From: JBBRVW01 sp038246545
Lineage (GTDB): Bacteria > Actinomycetota > Actinomycetes > JACCUZ01
Reading direction: 5' to 3'
DNA length: 64,000 bases
NCBI GenBank assembly: GCA_038246545.1
Contig: JBBRVW010000024.1
Location: forward strand, 6,576 to 70,575
Under the pieces are notes generated by a model. The model was given only the letters and a program-made list of their open reading frames with translations, had not been told where the DNA came from and did no database searches. Made by a program: the position numbers and the translations under genes. Below are positions 1 through 9,355 of this stretch, piece by piece; positions within the stretch are counted from its first letter, which is position 1; each line of letters starts with the position of its first letter.

Positions 1-768
1 GCGGCCGCGCACGACGAGGACGTCGTCGCGCCCGACGTGCTCGCCGCCGCGCAGCGCGGTCGCGAACGCCAGCCGCGCCAGCGGCCCGGTCGAGGTTGCC
101 ACCACCACGTCGACCAGGCCGTCGTCGGGCTGGGCGTCCGGGGCGAGCTCGGCGCCACCGCCGATGGTGCGGCCGTTCGCGACACCGACCATCAGCACCT
201 CGTCGTCGACGTGCACCGTCACGCCGTCGATCTCCACCTGCAGCGACCAGCCGCCCGGCCGGACGCCTGCGGCGATGCTGCCCGCGGCGTACGCGACCGC
301 GCCCAGCCGGTCCTTGAGACCGCTCGCGAGTTTGGCCGCCTCGGCCCCGATCCCCAGGTGCACGGCGTTCACCACCACGCCGCCGTCGTCGTCGACGACC
401 AGGTCCAGCGGCCGGCTCCTCCCGGCCAGCAGCGCGCGGGCCGCGTCGGCCGGGCCCAGCGGGATCCCGAGCGTGCGGGCCAGGTCGTTGCCCGTCCCCA
501 GCGGCAGCAGGCCCAGGGGCCGGTCCGCCGAGAGCGTTCCGCGCCGGTGCAACGCGCCGACCGCGGTGTGCACCGACCCGTCGCCGCCCGCGACGACGAG
601 GGTCTCGTCGGCGGCCAGGCCGTCCAGCACCCAGTCGAGGTCGTCCGGTTCGGCGCACACCTCGCGGCGTACGCCCACCGCGGCGCGTAGCACCGACAGC
701 GCCGCCTCGACAGCGTCCGCGGCCGTCCCACCGGCCGACTCGTTCGTGACCACGACCAATGGGTTCAC
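1..768 (-). CDS. Diacylglycerol/lipid kinase family protein, 3' end cut by window
   Basis: The visible 256 residues are the start of a diacylglycerol kinase catalytic (DAGK/YegS/DgkB) protein, which phosphorylates diacylglycerol or related lipids at the membrane using ATP. The nucleotide-binding loop GGDGS is near residue 60 (the family has GGDGT) and the LPLGTGNDLA segment near residue 90; both are hallmarks of the family. The start is the GTG at 768, preceded on the minus strand by AGGAGA at good spacing. The gene continues past the left edge, so about the last 40-50 residues are probably missing. It diverges from purA. The exact lipid substrate cannot be told from sequence. Confidence 0.9.
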   Translation of the reverse strand, partial: MNPLVVVTNESAGGTAADAVEAALSVLRAAVGVRREVCAEPDDLDWVLDGLAADETLVVAGGDGSVHTAVGALHRRGTLSADRPLGLLPLGTGNDLARTLGIPLGPADAARALLAGRSRPLDLVVDDDGGVVVNAVHLGIGAEAAKLASGLKDRLGAVAYAAGSIAAGVRPGGWSLQVEIDGVTVHVDDEVLMVGVANGRTIGGGAELAPDAQPDDGLVDVVVATSTGPLARLAFATALRGGEHVGRDDVLVVRGR

Positions 769-839
769 GTAGCATCTCCTCGCACGTCGGACCCTCCGTC
801 CGGCTGCCGCCCATCGTCCCCGACGGAAGCTGGTGACCT

Positions 840-2135
840 GTGCCGGCCATCGTGCTCCTCGGTGCCCAGTGGGGGGACGAGGGCAAGGGCAAGGCGACCG
901 ACCTGCTCGGCTCCTCGGTCGACTACGTCGTGAAGTACAACGGCGGCAACAACGCGGGCCACACCATCGTCATCGACGGCGACACGTACGCCCTGCACCT
1001 GCTGCCGTCCGGCATCCTCACGCCGGGCTGCACCCCCGTCATCGGCAACGGAGTCGTCATCGACCTCGCCGTCCTCTTCGAGGAGATCGACGCGCTCGAG
1101 GCGCGCGGGGTCGACACCTCGAAGCTGCTCGTGAGCGCCAGCGCCCACCTCATCGGCCCGCAGCACCGCACCATCGACAAGGTGGCCGAGCGCTTCCTGG
1201 GCAAGGCGAAACTCGGCACCACCGGCCGCGGCATCGGACCCACCTACGCCGACAAGATGTCCCGGGTAGGCGTCCGGGTGCAGGACCTCTTCGACGAGAA
1301 GATCCTGCGGCAGAAGGTCGAGGGCTCCCTCGAGCTGAAGAACAACCTGCTCGTCAAGGTCTACAACCGTCGCGCGATCACCGTCGACGAGGTCGTGGAG
1401 GAGTTCCTCTCCTACGCCGAGCGGCTGCGTCCGATGGTCGCCGACACGGTCCTTGTCCTCGGGCAGGCGCTGGACCGAGGCGACACCGTGCTCCTCGAGG
1501 GCGGCCAGGCGACGCTGCTCGACGTCGACCACGGCACGTATCCGTTCGTCACGTCGTCGAACCCGACGTCCGGCGGCGCGTGCACCGGGTCCGGCATCCC
1601 GCCCACCCGCATCGACCGCGTGATCGCCGTCGTGAAGGCCTACACCACACGCGTCGGCTCCGGCCCGTTCCCCACCGAGCTGCTCGGCGCAGACCATGCC
1701 GCTGGTGAGAAGCTGCGCACCGACGGTGCCGAGTTCGGCACCACCACCGGCCGGCCGCGGCGCTGCGGCTGGTACGACGCGGTCGTCGCGCGCTACGCAG
1801 CGCGCGTCAACGGCGTCACCGACTTCGTGCTCACCAAGCTCGACGTGCTCACCGGCTGGGAGCGGATCCCGGTCTGCGTCGCCTACGAGATCGACGGCGT
1901 GCGGCACGACGAGATGCCGATGACCCAGACCGACTTCCACCACGCCATGCCCGTCTACGAGCACCTCGAGGGCTGGGACGAGGACATCTCGTCGGCGCGA
2001 TCGCTGGACGACCTCCCCAAGGCGGCGCGGCGCTACGTCGAGGCGCTGGAGGAGATGTCGGGCGCGCCGATCTCGGCCATCGGCGTCGGTCCCGGCCGGG
2101 ACGAGACCGTCCAGGTGCGCTCGCTGCTCGGCTGA
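840..2135 (+). CDS. purA: Adenylosuccinate synthetase PurA
   Basis: PurA is a cytoplasmic enzyme that condenses IMP with aspartate, using GTP, to form adenylosuccinate, the first committed step from IMP to AMP. The 431-residue protein is full length for the family (about 430). It has the GTP-binding loop WGDEGKGK at residues 11-18, NNAGHT near residue 40 with its catalytic histidine, and TTGRGIGPTY near residue 130. The start is GTG at 840, which gives the usual short N-terminus (MPAIVLLGAQ). It is a single-gene unit here; purD, purB and purC follow further downstream on the same strand but are not contiguous. No clear terminator is seen after the stop. Confidence 0.98.
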   Translation: MPAIVLLGAQWGDEGKGKATDLLGSSVDYVVKYNGGNNAGHTIVIDGDTYALHLLPSGILTPGCTPVIGNGVVIDLAVLFEEIDALEARGVDTSKLLVSASAHLIGPQHRTIDKVAERFLGKAKLGTTGRGIGPTYADKMSRVGVRVQDLFDEKILRQKVEGSLELKNNLLVKVYNRRAITVDEVVEEFLSYAERLRPMVADTVLVLGQALDRGDTVLLEGGQATLLDVDHGTYPFVTSSNPTSGGACTGSGIPPTRIDRVIAVVKAYTTRVGSGPFPTELLGADHAAGEKLRTDGAEFGTTTGRPRRCGWYDAVVARYAARVNGVTDFVLTKLDVLTGWERIPVCVAYEIDGVRHDEMPMTQTDFHHAMPVYEHLEGWDEDISSARSLDDLPKAARRYVEALEEMSGAPISAIGVGPGRDETVQVRSLLG

Positions 2136-2244
2136 GCGGCAAAACACGGCCTGGCGACGACGTTCTGTAGTCGCAGGGTCACCGCCGAACCGCGCTATCT
2201 GCCGAACGGTCGACGCGCCCCTTCTCACGGCGCAGAACGGCACG

Positions 2245-2250
2245 TAAGGT
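2245..2250 (+). promoter_or_regulatory. Candidate -10 element of the metallopeptidase gene
   Basis: TAAGGT fits the TANNNT -10 pattern. It lies 49 bases before the GTG at 2299, leaving a leader of roughly 40 bases that carries the GGAG ribosome site at 2288. No convincing -35 hexamer is seen. Confidence 0.4.
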
Positions 2251-2298
2251 GCGCGGGTCCGGAACGCCGAACCGCACGCCCACCGCTTGGAGCGCCAC

Positions 2299-3345
2299 GT
2301 GACCCGTCGTACCGTCGTCCGCCCGGCCCTCGCCGTGCTCGCCCTCGCCGGGCTGGCCGCGGCCGCGACCGGCAGTCCGGCGTCGGCCGGCCCTGCCGCG
2401 GGCACCGCGTCCGCCACGGTGTTCATGGTCAACCCGGTGCAGTCCGGCGGCGACGAGTCCCTCACCGACCAGAAGGACTCGGCTACCGCGGTCCCGGCGA
2501 AGGAGTACTACGCCGTCACGCTGACGAACCTCGACGGCAGCGGCTACCTCCGTGGTGACTGGGTCAACATCGTCAGCGAGACCGGCGACCCGGCCTTCGC
2601 CGCTCCTGGCGGCAGCTACTCCTACGACCGGCACGACGACCGGTTCGAGCAGGTGATGGCCTACTACTGGGTCACCCAGGCGCAGCTCTACCTGCAGCGC
2701 CTCGGCTTCGGCGGCGCATCGGGAGACCTGCGGGCGGTCAACGCCGAGTCGCAGGACGTCCGGATCAACCAGTACGGCGCGGACAACTCGTTCTCCTGGG
2801 ACAAGAAGGACCTGCTGCGCTTCGGCAAGGGCGGCGTCGACGACGCCGAAGACGCCGAGGTGATCGTGCACGAGTACGGCCACGCCGTGCACGACGCACA
2901 GGTGCCCGGCTTCGGCAGCTCGCTGGACGCCGGCTCGATCGGCGAGGCCTTCGGCGACTACCTGGCCGTCTCGGTCGGCCTCGCCGTCGGCGGTGCGCCG
3001 GCAGCCGGCGTGCCGGCGGCCTGCGTCATGGACTGGGACGCCACGTCGTACACGTCGACGGTTCCGCACTGCCTGCGCCGCGTCGACACGACCCTCACCG
3101 TCGCCCAACGCAAGGGTGAGGTGCACTACGACGGCCAGATCTGGTCGCGAGCGCTGTGGGACATCCGCACGGCGCTCGGTGACCGGACGGCCAACCGCAT
3201 CATCGTCAACGCGCAGTTCGGCTTCGCCCCGGACACCAGCTTTGCCGCCGCGGCGACCAAGACCGTGCAGACCGCGCAGGCGATGTACGGCACGAAGGCC
3301 GCCAACGCGGTAACGAAGGCGTTCCAGGCGCGCGGCATCCTCTGA
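2299..3345 (+). CDS. Secreted gluzincin zinc metallopeptidase (M4/M36-like)
   Basis: This looks like an extracellular zinc endopeptidase. It has a basic N-terminus, a hydrophobic stretch rich in Ala and Leu, and an Ala-x-Ala-type signal cleavage region near residue 30. HEYGH at about residues 191-195 supplies the two histidine ligands and the catalytic glutamate. GEAFGDY about 22 residues later supplies the third ligand in the gluzincin E-x3-D arrangement. At 348 residues it is short for thermolysin or fungalysin and lacks a recognisable FTP/PepSY propeptide, so it resembles the compact catalytic-domain-only forms. The GTG at 2299 is chosen because GGAG sits 7 bases upstream; a TTG four codons earlier would leave no ribosome site. 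The substrate is unknown. Confidence 0.82.
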   Translation: MTRRTVVRPALAVLALAGLAAAATGSPASAGPAAGTASATVFMVNPVQSGGDESLTDQKDSATAVPAKEYYAVTLTNLDGSGYLRGDWVNIVSETGDPAFAAPGGSYSYDRHDDRFEQVMAYYWVTQAQLYLQRLGFGGASGDLRAVNAESQDVRINQYGADNSFSWDKKDLLRFGKGGVDDAEDAEVIVHEYGHAVHDAQVPGFGSSLDAGSIGEAFGDYLAVSVGLAVGGAPAAGVPAACVMDWDATSYTSTVPHCLRRVDTTLTVAQRKGEVHYDGQIWSRALWDIRTALGDRTANRIIVNAQFGFAPDTSFAAAATKTVQTAQAMYGTKAANAVTKAFQARGIL

Positions 3346-3348
3346 CCG

Positions 3349-3759
3349 TCAGTCGACCCAGGTGTGGAACCCGATGAGGTTGCCGTCGAGGTCGAGCACG
3401 TGGAACTCCCGGGTGCCGAAGTCGGTGGTGTCCACGGAGTCGCTGACCGGGTGTAGGACGCCGGCGGCCTGCATCTCGGCGTACAACGCGTCGACGTCGG
3501 TGACCTCGATGCGGCAGCTCGCGGTCCCGGCCAGGAACGACTCGGCGCCGCTGCGCACCGGGCCCTCGCCACTGGCCGGCCGGGACGCCCACGATCGGTC
3601 GGCCGGCTCCCACAGGTGCAGGACGGCATCGTCGCGGCGCAGGACCGCGAACCCGCCGTCGTGGTGGAGCGCCTCGAAGCCGAGTCGCTCGCGGTAGAAC
3701 GCCACGGCGGCCACGACGTCGCGGGCCGGGAAGGCCGGGATGGTGCGACCCATGGTCAT
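3349..3759 (-). CDS. VOC (glyoxalase/bleomycin resistance) family protein
   Basis: A 136-residue single vicinal-oxygen-chelate domain with the expected paired beta-alpha-beta-beta-beta halves. The N-terminal half starts TIPAFPARDVVAAVAFYRER and the C-terminal half ends in FHVLDLDGNLIGF, the common last strand. Similar small proteins are annotated as bleomycin-resistance or glyoxalase-like; function cannot be told from sequence, and drug binding is only one possibility. The start is ATG at 3759 (a second ATG lies at 3753). It sits exactly 7 bases after a TAGCGT hexamer on the minus strand, so the mRNA is probably leaderless. It diverges from the GNAT gene with a shared promoter core. Confidence 0.85.
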   Translation of the reverse strand: MTMGRTIPAFPARDVVAAVAFYRERLGFEALHHDGGFAVLRRDDAVLHLWEPADRSWASRPASGEGPVRSGAESFLAGTASCRIEVTDVDALYAEMQAAGVLHPVSDSVDTTDFGTREFHVLDLDGNLIGFHTWVD

Positions 3760-3766
3760 GCTCGTC

Positions 3767-3776
3767 ACGCTACTTT
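3767..3776. promoter_or_regulatory. Bidirectional leaderless promoter core with shared TA
   Basis: The ten bases ACGCTACTTT hold two -10 hexamers that share the dinucleotide TA at 3771-3772. TACTTT (3771-3776, plus strand) is followed by 7 bases and the GTG at 3784. TAGCGT (3772-3767, minus strand) is followed by 7 bases and the ATG at 3759. Neither side has room for a leader with a ribosome site. Confidence 0.65.
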
Positions 3777-3783
3777 CAGCCGC

Positions 3784-4401
3784 GTGACCCGCGCCCCCGA
3801 AACCGTCGAGCTCGGCAACCACGTCGTCCGGCTCACGCCGGCCCCGACCGGCGACGCCGATGGCCTGTTCGCGGCGTTGGACGACGAGCGGGTCTGGGCC
3901 GCCGGGTACGGCGGCGGCCCGGCCGGCCGGTGGGCCGATGTCGGGGCCGCCCGAGAATGGCTGGCGTCGTCCGGCCGGGGCGTCACCGGACCGCGCCGGT
4001 GCTGGGTCGTGCGGCTGGCCACCGACTCCGACCTCGGCGCCGCCGGCACCGTCGTCGGCACCAGCAGCCTGGCCGAGTGGGACCTCACGCACGAGCGCAT
4101 CCACCTCGGCTGGACGGCGTACGGGCCGCCGTGGTGGGCCGGTCCGGTCAACCCGGCCTGCAAGCTCGCGCTGCTCGGGTACGCCTTCGACGACCTCGGC
4201 TTCGGCCGGGTCAAGCTGCAGACCGATCTCGTCAACAGCCGGTCCCAGGCGGCGATCGCGAAGCTCGGCGCGGCCCGCGAGGGCGTGCTCCGCCGGCACC
4301 TCAGGCGGGCCGACGGAAGCTGGCGCGACTCGGTGATCTTCTCGGTCCTGGCCGACGAGTGGCCCGCGGTGAAGGCCGGGCTGCAGCGGCGCCTCGCCTG
4401 A
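3784..4401 (+). CDS. GNAT family N-acetyltransferase (RimJ/RimL type)
   Basis: A 205-residue GNAT-fold acetyltransferase that would move an acetyl group from acetyl-CoA to an amine. The C-terminal half carries the family's late signature: an asparagine followed by SRSQAAIAKLGAAREGVLRRH, as in RimJ/RimL-like enzymes that act on N-termini or small molecules. The central LALLGYAFDDLGFGRVKL is the usual helix-strand before it. The GTG at 3784 is 7 bases behind the -10-like TACTTT, which argues for it over the ATG at 3616, which lies inside the opposite-strand VOC gene. The acceptor substrate is unknown. Bases 4402-4611 after it hold only a palindrome and the aminotransferase promoter. Confidence 0.85.
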   Translation: MTRAPETVELGNHVVRLTPAPTGDADGLFAALDDERVWAAGYGGGPAGRWADVGAAREWLASSGRGVTGPRRCWVVRLATDSDLGAAGTVVGTSSLAEWDLTHERIHLGWTAYGPPWWAGPVNPACKLALLGYAFDDLGFGRVKLQTDLVNSRSQAAIAKLGAAREGVLRRHLRRADGSWRDSVIFSVLADEWPAVKAGLQRRLA

Positions 4402-4475
4402 CCGGCACCGAACGCCGGCACTTCACACGGGGTGCGGTCGCCTTGCACGGGTTGCACGCCGTGGGAGGCACCGGT

Positions 4476-4495
4476 CGATCACGTATACGTGATCG
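4476..4495. repeat. Perfect 20-bp palindrome, possible operator
   Basis: CGATCACGTATACGTGATCG reads identically on both strands. It is in the gap between the GNAT gene and the class III aminotransferase, about 105 bases before the latter's -10 element. Its GATCACG arms resemble those of the terminator-like hairpins at 17804, 17872 and 37454. With no loop it is more like a protein-binding site than a terminator. No adjacent regulator gene explains it. Confidence 0.6.
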
Positions 4496-4611
4496 CCGGA
4501 CGCCGGACGCCGCCCGAGAGGGCGAACACGAACACGCCGCACAGGTCGAGCACCAGCGTGAGCGTGGACGGTGACATGGCCGTCAGGCTAGGCAGGACTA
4601 ATCTGCCGGTC

Positions 4612-6000
4612 ATGACCGACCTGTCGACCGCGAGCCCGTCCACCGGCCCCACCCCCGACCCGGCTGCGGGCGCCCGGGTCTACGAGCTGGACCGCGCCCA
4701 CGTCTTCCACTCCTGGTCCGCCCAGGCGCTCATCTCGCCGATGGTGGTGGCGGGGGCGGAGGGTTGCTACCTCTGGGACTACGACGGCAACCGCTACCTC
4801 GACTTCTCCTCGCAGCTGGTCAACATCAACATCGGCCACCAGCACCCGAAGGTCGTCGCGGCGATCCAGGAGCAGGCCGGGAAGCTGACGACGATCGCGC
4901 CGCAGCACGCCAACGACAAGCGCTCGGAGTGCGCCCGGCTGATCGCCGAGCGGGCGCCGGCCGACCTCAACAAGGTCTTCTTCACCAACGGCGGCGCCGA
5001 CGCGATCGAGAACGCCGTGCGGATGGCGCGGCTGCACACCGGCCGGCACAAGGTGCTCACGACCTACCGCAGCTACCACGGCAACACCGCGACCGCGATC
5101 CAGATGACCGGCGACCCGCGTCGCTGGGCCAACGACGGTGGCGCCACCGGCGTCGTGCACTTCTTCGGCCCGTACGCCTATCGGTCGCCGTTCTGGTCGG
5201 ACTCGGTGGAGCAGGAGTGCGAGCGGGCCTTGGAGCACCTCGAGCAGGTCGTCGCGTTCGAGGGCCCCGGCACCATCGCGGCGCTTGTGCTCGAGTCCAT
5301 CCCCGGCACCGCCGGCATCCTCGTGCCGCCGGACGGCTACCTCGCGGGTGTCCGCGACCTGTGCGACCGCTACGGCATCGTCTACGTCGCCGACGAGGTG
5401 ATGGCCGGCTTCGGCCGCGCCGGCGAGTGGTTCGCGGTCGACCGGTGGGACGTCCGGCCGGACCTCATCGCCTTCGCCAAGGGCAGCAACTCCGGCTACG
5501 TGCCGCTCGGCGGCGTCATCATCTCCGACGCGATCGCCGACACCTTCGCCGAGCGGGCCTTCCCCGGCGGCCTGACCTACAGCGGTCACCCGCTCGCCTG
5601 CGCGGCGGCGGTCGCGAGCATGACCGCGATGGCCGAGGAGGGCATCATCGAGAACGCCCGCCGGGTCGGCGAGGACGTGCTCGGTCCCGGCCTCCGGGAC
5701 CTGGCCGGGCGGCACCCGTCGGTCGGTGAGGTGCGCGGCCTGGGTGTCTTCTGGGCCCTGGACCTCGTCAAGGACAAGGCCACCCGCGAGATGCTGGTGC
5801 CCTACAACGCCGCCGGCGAGGCGAACGCGCCGATGGCTCAGCTGGTCGCGGCGTGCAAGAGCCGCGGCCTGCTGCCGTTCGTCAACTTCAACCGGCTGCA
5901 CGTCGTCCCGCCGTGCACCATCTCCGACGAGGAGGCCAAGGAGGGGCTGGCGATCCTCGACGAGGCGCTCACCGTCGCCGACGAGCACACCACCGGATGA
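4612..6000 (+). CDS. Class III aminotransferase (omega-amino acid/taurine:pyruvate type)
   Basis: A PLP-dependent fold-type I aminotransferase of 462 residues that would transfer an amino group from an omega-amine or amino acid to a keto acid such as pyruvate. FTNGGADAIENAVRMAR (near residue 125) binds the cofactor phosphate. The VADEVMAGFGRAG stretch (near 260) holds the aspartate that contacts the pyridine nitrogen. The Schiff-base lysine is in FAKGSNSGYVPLGG at about residue 290. The start at 4612 is favoured because TAATCT (4599-4604) ends 7 bases upstream, the leaderless spacing seen across this window; an ATG at 4576 would be upstream of that promoter. The neighbours do not reveal the amino donor; taurine, beta-alanine and 4-aminobutyrate are all possible. 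Confidence 0.88.
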   Translation: MTDLSTASPSTGPTPDPAAGARVYELDRAHVFHSWSAQALISPMVVAGAEGCYLWDYDGNRYLDFSSQLVNINIGHQHPKVVAAIQEQAGKLTTIAPQHANDKRSECARLIAERAPADLNKVFFTNGGADAIENAVRMARLHTGRHKVLTTYRSYHGNTATAIQMTGDPRRWANDGGATGVVHFFGPYAYRSPFWSDSVEQECERALEHLEQVVAFEGPGTIAALVLESIPGTAGILVPPDGYLAGVRDLCDRYGIVYVADEVMAGFGRAGEWFAVDRWDVRPDLIAFAKGSNSGYVPLGGVIISDAIADTFAERAFPGGLTYSGHPLACAAAVASMTAMAEEGIIENARRVGEDVLGPGLRDLAGRHPSVGEVRGLGVFWALDLVKDKATREMLVPYNAAGEANAPMAQLVAACKSRGLLPFVNFNRLHVVPPCTISDEEAKEGLAILDEALTVADEHTTG

Positions 6001-6028
6001 CCCGCTCCTCGTTGGTAGCGTCGCCGCG

Positions 6029-6609
6029 ATGAGCTACGACATCTTCTTCGTCCGCCGGGACCCTGGGCAGACGTTCGAGGACGCGCTGGAGGGCGTCGAG
6101 GAGTCGTACGAGGGCGGTGACCCGGGGCCGCTCACGGACGAGGACCTCGAGCAGTGGGACGCGCTGCTCCCGGCCGCGCGGGAGATCCTCGGGTCCGGCG
6201 CCGAGCTCACCCAGGACCACGACGAGAGCCGTGAGCTCACCGACCCGGTCAGCGGCATCGGCCTCACGCTGGTCTCGGGCGAGCTGCAGATCCACGTCCC
6301 CGAGAGCACGGCCACCGGTGACGACGACCTCGCCGTCATGGCCCGGGTCTACGACCTGGCCCGGGCTGTCGAGGACGCGACCGGTCTCGAGGGCTACGAC
6401 CCGCAGCTCGGCGAGCCGGTCAGCGACGCCAGCGACACCTCGCCGACCCGGCGGCTCTGGGTCGGCGAGGACGACGACGACGAGGACGACCGGTACGACG
6501 GGCCCGGCGCCACGGTGCCGGCGGCCGCCGCCCGGGGTGCGCTCGACCCGGAGCCGTTCGACCCCGAACCCCCCGCACGGTCACGTCGCTGGTGGGAGTT
6601 CTGGAAGCC

Positions 6610-6613
<4 letters not shown>
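6029..6613 (+). CDS. Hypothetical acidic protein ending in Trp-rich tail
   Basis: A 194-residue soluble acidic protein I do not recognise by name. The N-terminus MSYDIFFVRRDPGQTFEDAL resembles actinobacterial hypothetical proteins of unknown role. There is a run of Asp/Glu near residue 150 (EDDDDEDD) and a basic, aromatic C-terminus, RSRRWWEFWKP. No signal peptide or membrane helix is seen. The ATG at 6029 lies 7 bases after TAGCGT (6016-6021), so a leaderless transcript is likely. Its TGA overlaps the purD GTG (GTGA, 4 bases), so it is translationally coupled to purD. That coupling is the only clue to its role. Confidence 0.8.
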
Positions 6614-7887
<1,274 letters not shown>

Positions 7888-7918
7888 GGTCGGTGCGCCG
7901 GTGCGGGACACTGGCGGC

Positions 7919-9355
7919 GTGACCTCCCCCACCCCGCAGATCCCCGACGTCCTCGCCGCCCGCTACGCGAGCCCCGAGCTGATCCGGGTGTGGTCCCCGG
8001 AGAGCAAGGTGGTGCTGGAGCGGCGGCTGTGGATCGCGGTGCTGTCGGCGCAGCGTGAGCTCGGCGTCGCCGTGCCCGAGGGCGTGGTCGAGGCGTACGA
8101 GAAGGTCGTCGACGTCGTCGACCTCGACTCGATCCGCGCCCGCGAGGCGGTCACCCGTCACGACGTGAAGGCCCGGATCGAGGAGTTCTCGGCGCTGGCC
8201 GGCCACGAGCACGTGCACAAGGGCATGACCAGTCGCGACCTCACCGAGAACGTCGAGCAGCTGCAGGTGCGGTCGTCCCTGGAGCTGGTTCGTGACCGGG
8301 CCGTGGCGGCGCTGGTCCGGTTGTCGCGCCTCGCGGTCGAGCACGAGGGGCTGGTGATGGCCGGCCGCAGCCACAACGTCGCGGCCCAGGCGACGACCCT
8401 CGGCAAGCGGTTCGCCACGGCGGCCGAGGAGCTGTTGGTCGCCGTCGAGCGGGTCGAGGAGCTCATCGCCCGCTACCCGCTGCGCGGCATCAAGGGCCCC
8501 GTCGGCACGGCGCAGGACCAGCTCGACCTGCTCGACGGCGACGCCGCGAAGCTGGCCGACCTCGAGCAGCGGGTGGCCACCCACCTCGGCTTCGAGCGGG
8601 TGATGACCAGCGTCGGGCAGGTCTACCCGCGGTCCCTCGACCTCGATGCGGTGTCCGCGCTGGTGCAGCTGGCTGCCGGGCCGTCCAGCCTCGCGACGAC
8701 CATCCGGCTGATGGCCGGCCAGGAGCTCGCCACCGAGGGGTTCCGTGCCGGGCAGGTCGGCTCGAGCGCGATGCCGCACAAGATGAACACCCGCTCCTGC
8801 GAGCGGGTCAACGGCCTGGCCGTCGTGCTGCGCGGGTACCTGTCGATGGTCGGTGAGCTCGCCGGTGCGCAGTGGAACGAGGGCGACGTCTTCTGCTCGG
8901 TGGTGCGCCGGGTCGCGCTGCCGGACGCGTTCTTCGCCGCCGACGGGCTCTTCCAGACCCTCCTCACCGTTCTCGACGAGTTCGGCGCGTACCCGGCGGT
9001 GGTCGCCCGCGAGCTGGACCGCTACCTGCCCTTCCTCGCCACCACCAAGGTCCTGATGGCGGCTGTCCGCAACGGCGTCGGTCGCGAGCAGGCGCACGAG
9101 GCCATCAAGGAGCACGCGGTCGCGGTCGCGCTCGGGATGCGCGAGCAGGGCAGCAGCGACAACGACCTGTTCGACCGGCTGGCTGCCGACCCGCGGCTCG
9201 GCCTGACCCGCGACCAGCTCGACTCCCTCGTCTCCGACCCGGCCGGCTTCACCGGCGCCGCCGGCGCGCAGGTGGCAGCGGTCGTGGAGCGCGTCCAGGC
9301 AGTCGTGGCCCGCCACCTGGAGGCGGCGGCGTACGTGCCAGGCCCGATCCTCTAG
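7919..9355 (+). CDS. purB: Adenylosuccinate lyase PurB
   Basis: PurB cleaves fumarate from SAICAR and from adenylosuccinate, so it acts in both IMP and AMP synthesis. The 478-residue protein belongs to the fumarase/aspartase superfamily. TRHDVKARIEEF and HKGMTSRDLTEN carry the catalytic histidines in the first half. GSSAMPHKMNTRSCERV near residue 285 is the superfamily signature loop with the catalytic serine. The GTG at 7919 follows GACACT (7907-7912) by 6 bases, the leaderless arrangement. The stop TAG shares the tetranucleotide CTAG (9352-9355) with the stop of the SARP gene on the other strand, so the two genes converge with no gap. Confidence 0.97.
   Translation: MTSPTPQIPDVLAARYASPELIRVWSPESKVVLERRLWIAVLSAQRELGVAVPEGVVEAYEKVVDVVDLDSIRAREAVTRHDVKARIEEFSALAGHEHVHKGMTSRDLTENVEQLQVRSSLELVRDRAVAALVRLSRLAVEHEGLVMAGRSHNVAAQATTLGKRFATAAEELLVAVERVEELIARYPLRGIKGPVGTAQDQLDLLDGDAAKLADLEQRVATHLGFERVMTSVGQVYPRSLDLDAVSALVQLAAGPSSLATTIRLMAGQELATEGFRAGQVGSSAMPHKMNTRSCERVNGLAVVLRGYLSMVGELAGAQWNEGDVFCSVVRRVALPDAFFAADGLFQTLLTVLDEFGAYPAVVARELDRYLPFLATTKVLMAAVRNGVGREQAHEAIKEHAVAVALGMREQGSSDNDLFDRLAADPRLGLTRDQLDSLVSDPAGFTGAAGAQVAAVVERVQAVVARHLEAAAYVPGPIL

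Noticed and set aside
765..2465. A 566-codon open frame antisense to purA and the metallopeptidase
   Set aside because: It lies opposite two clear genes, has a low-complexity composition typical of GC-rich antisense frames, and shows no domain.
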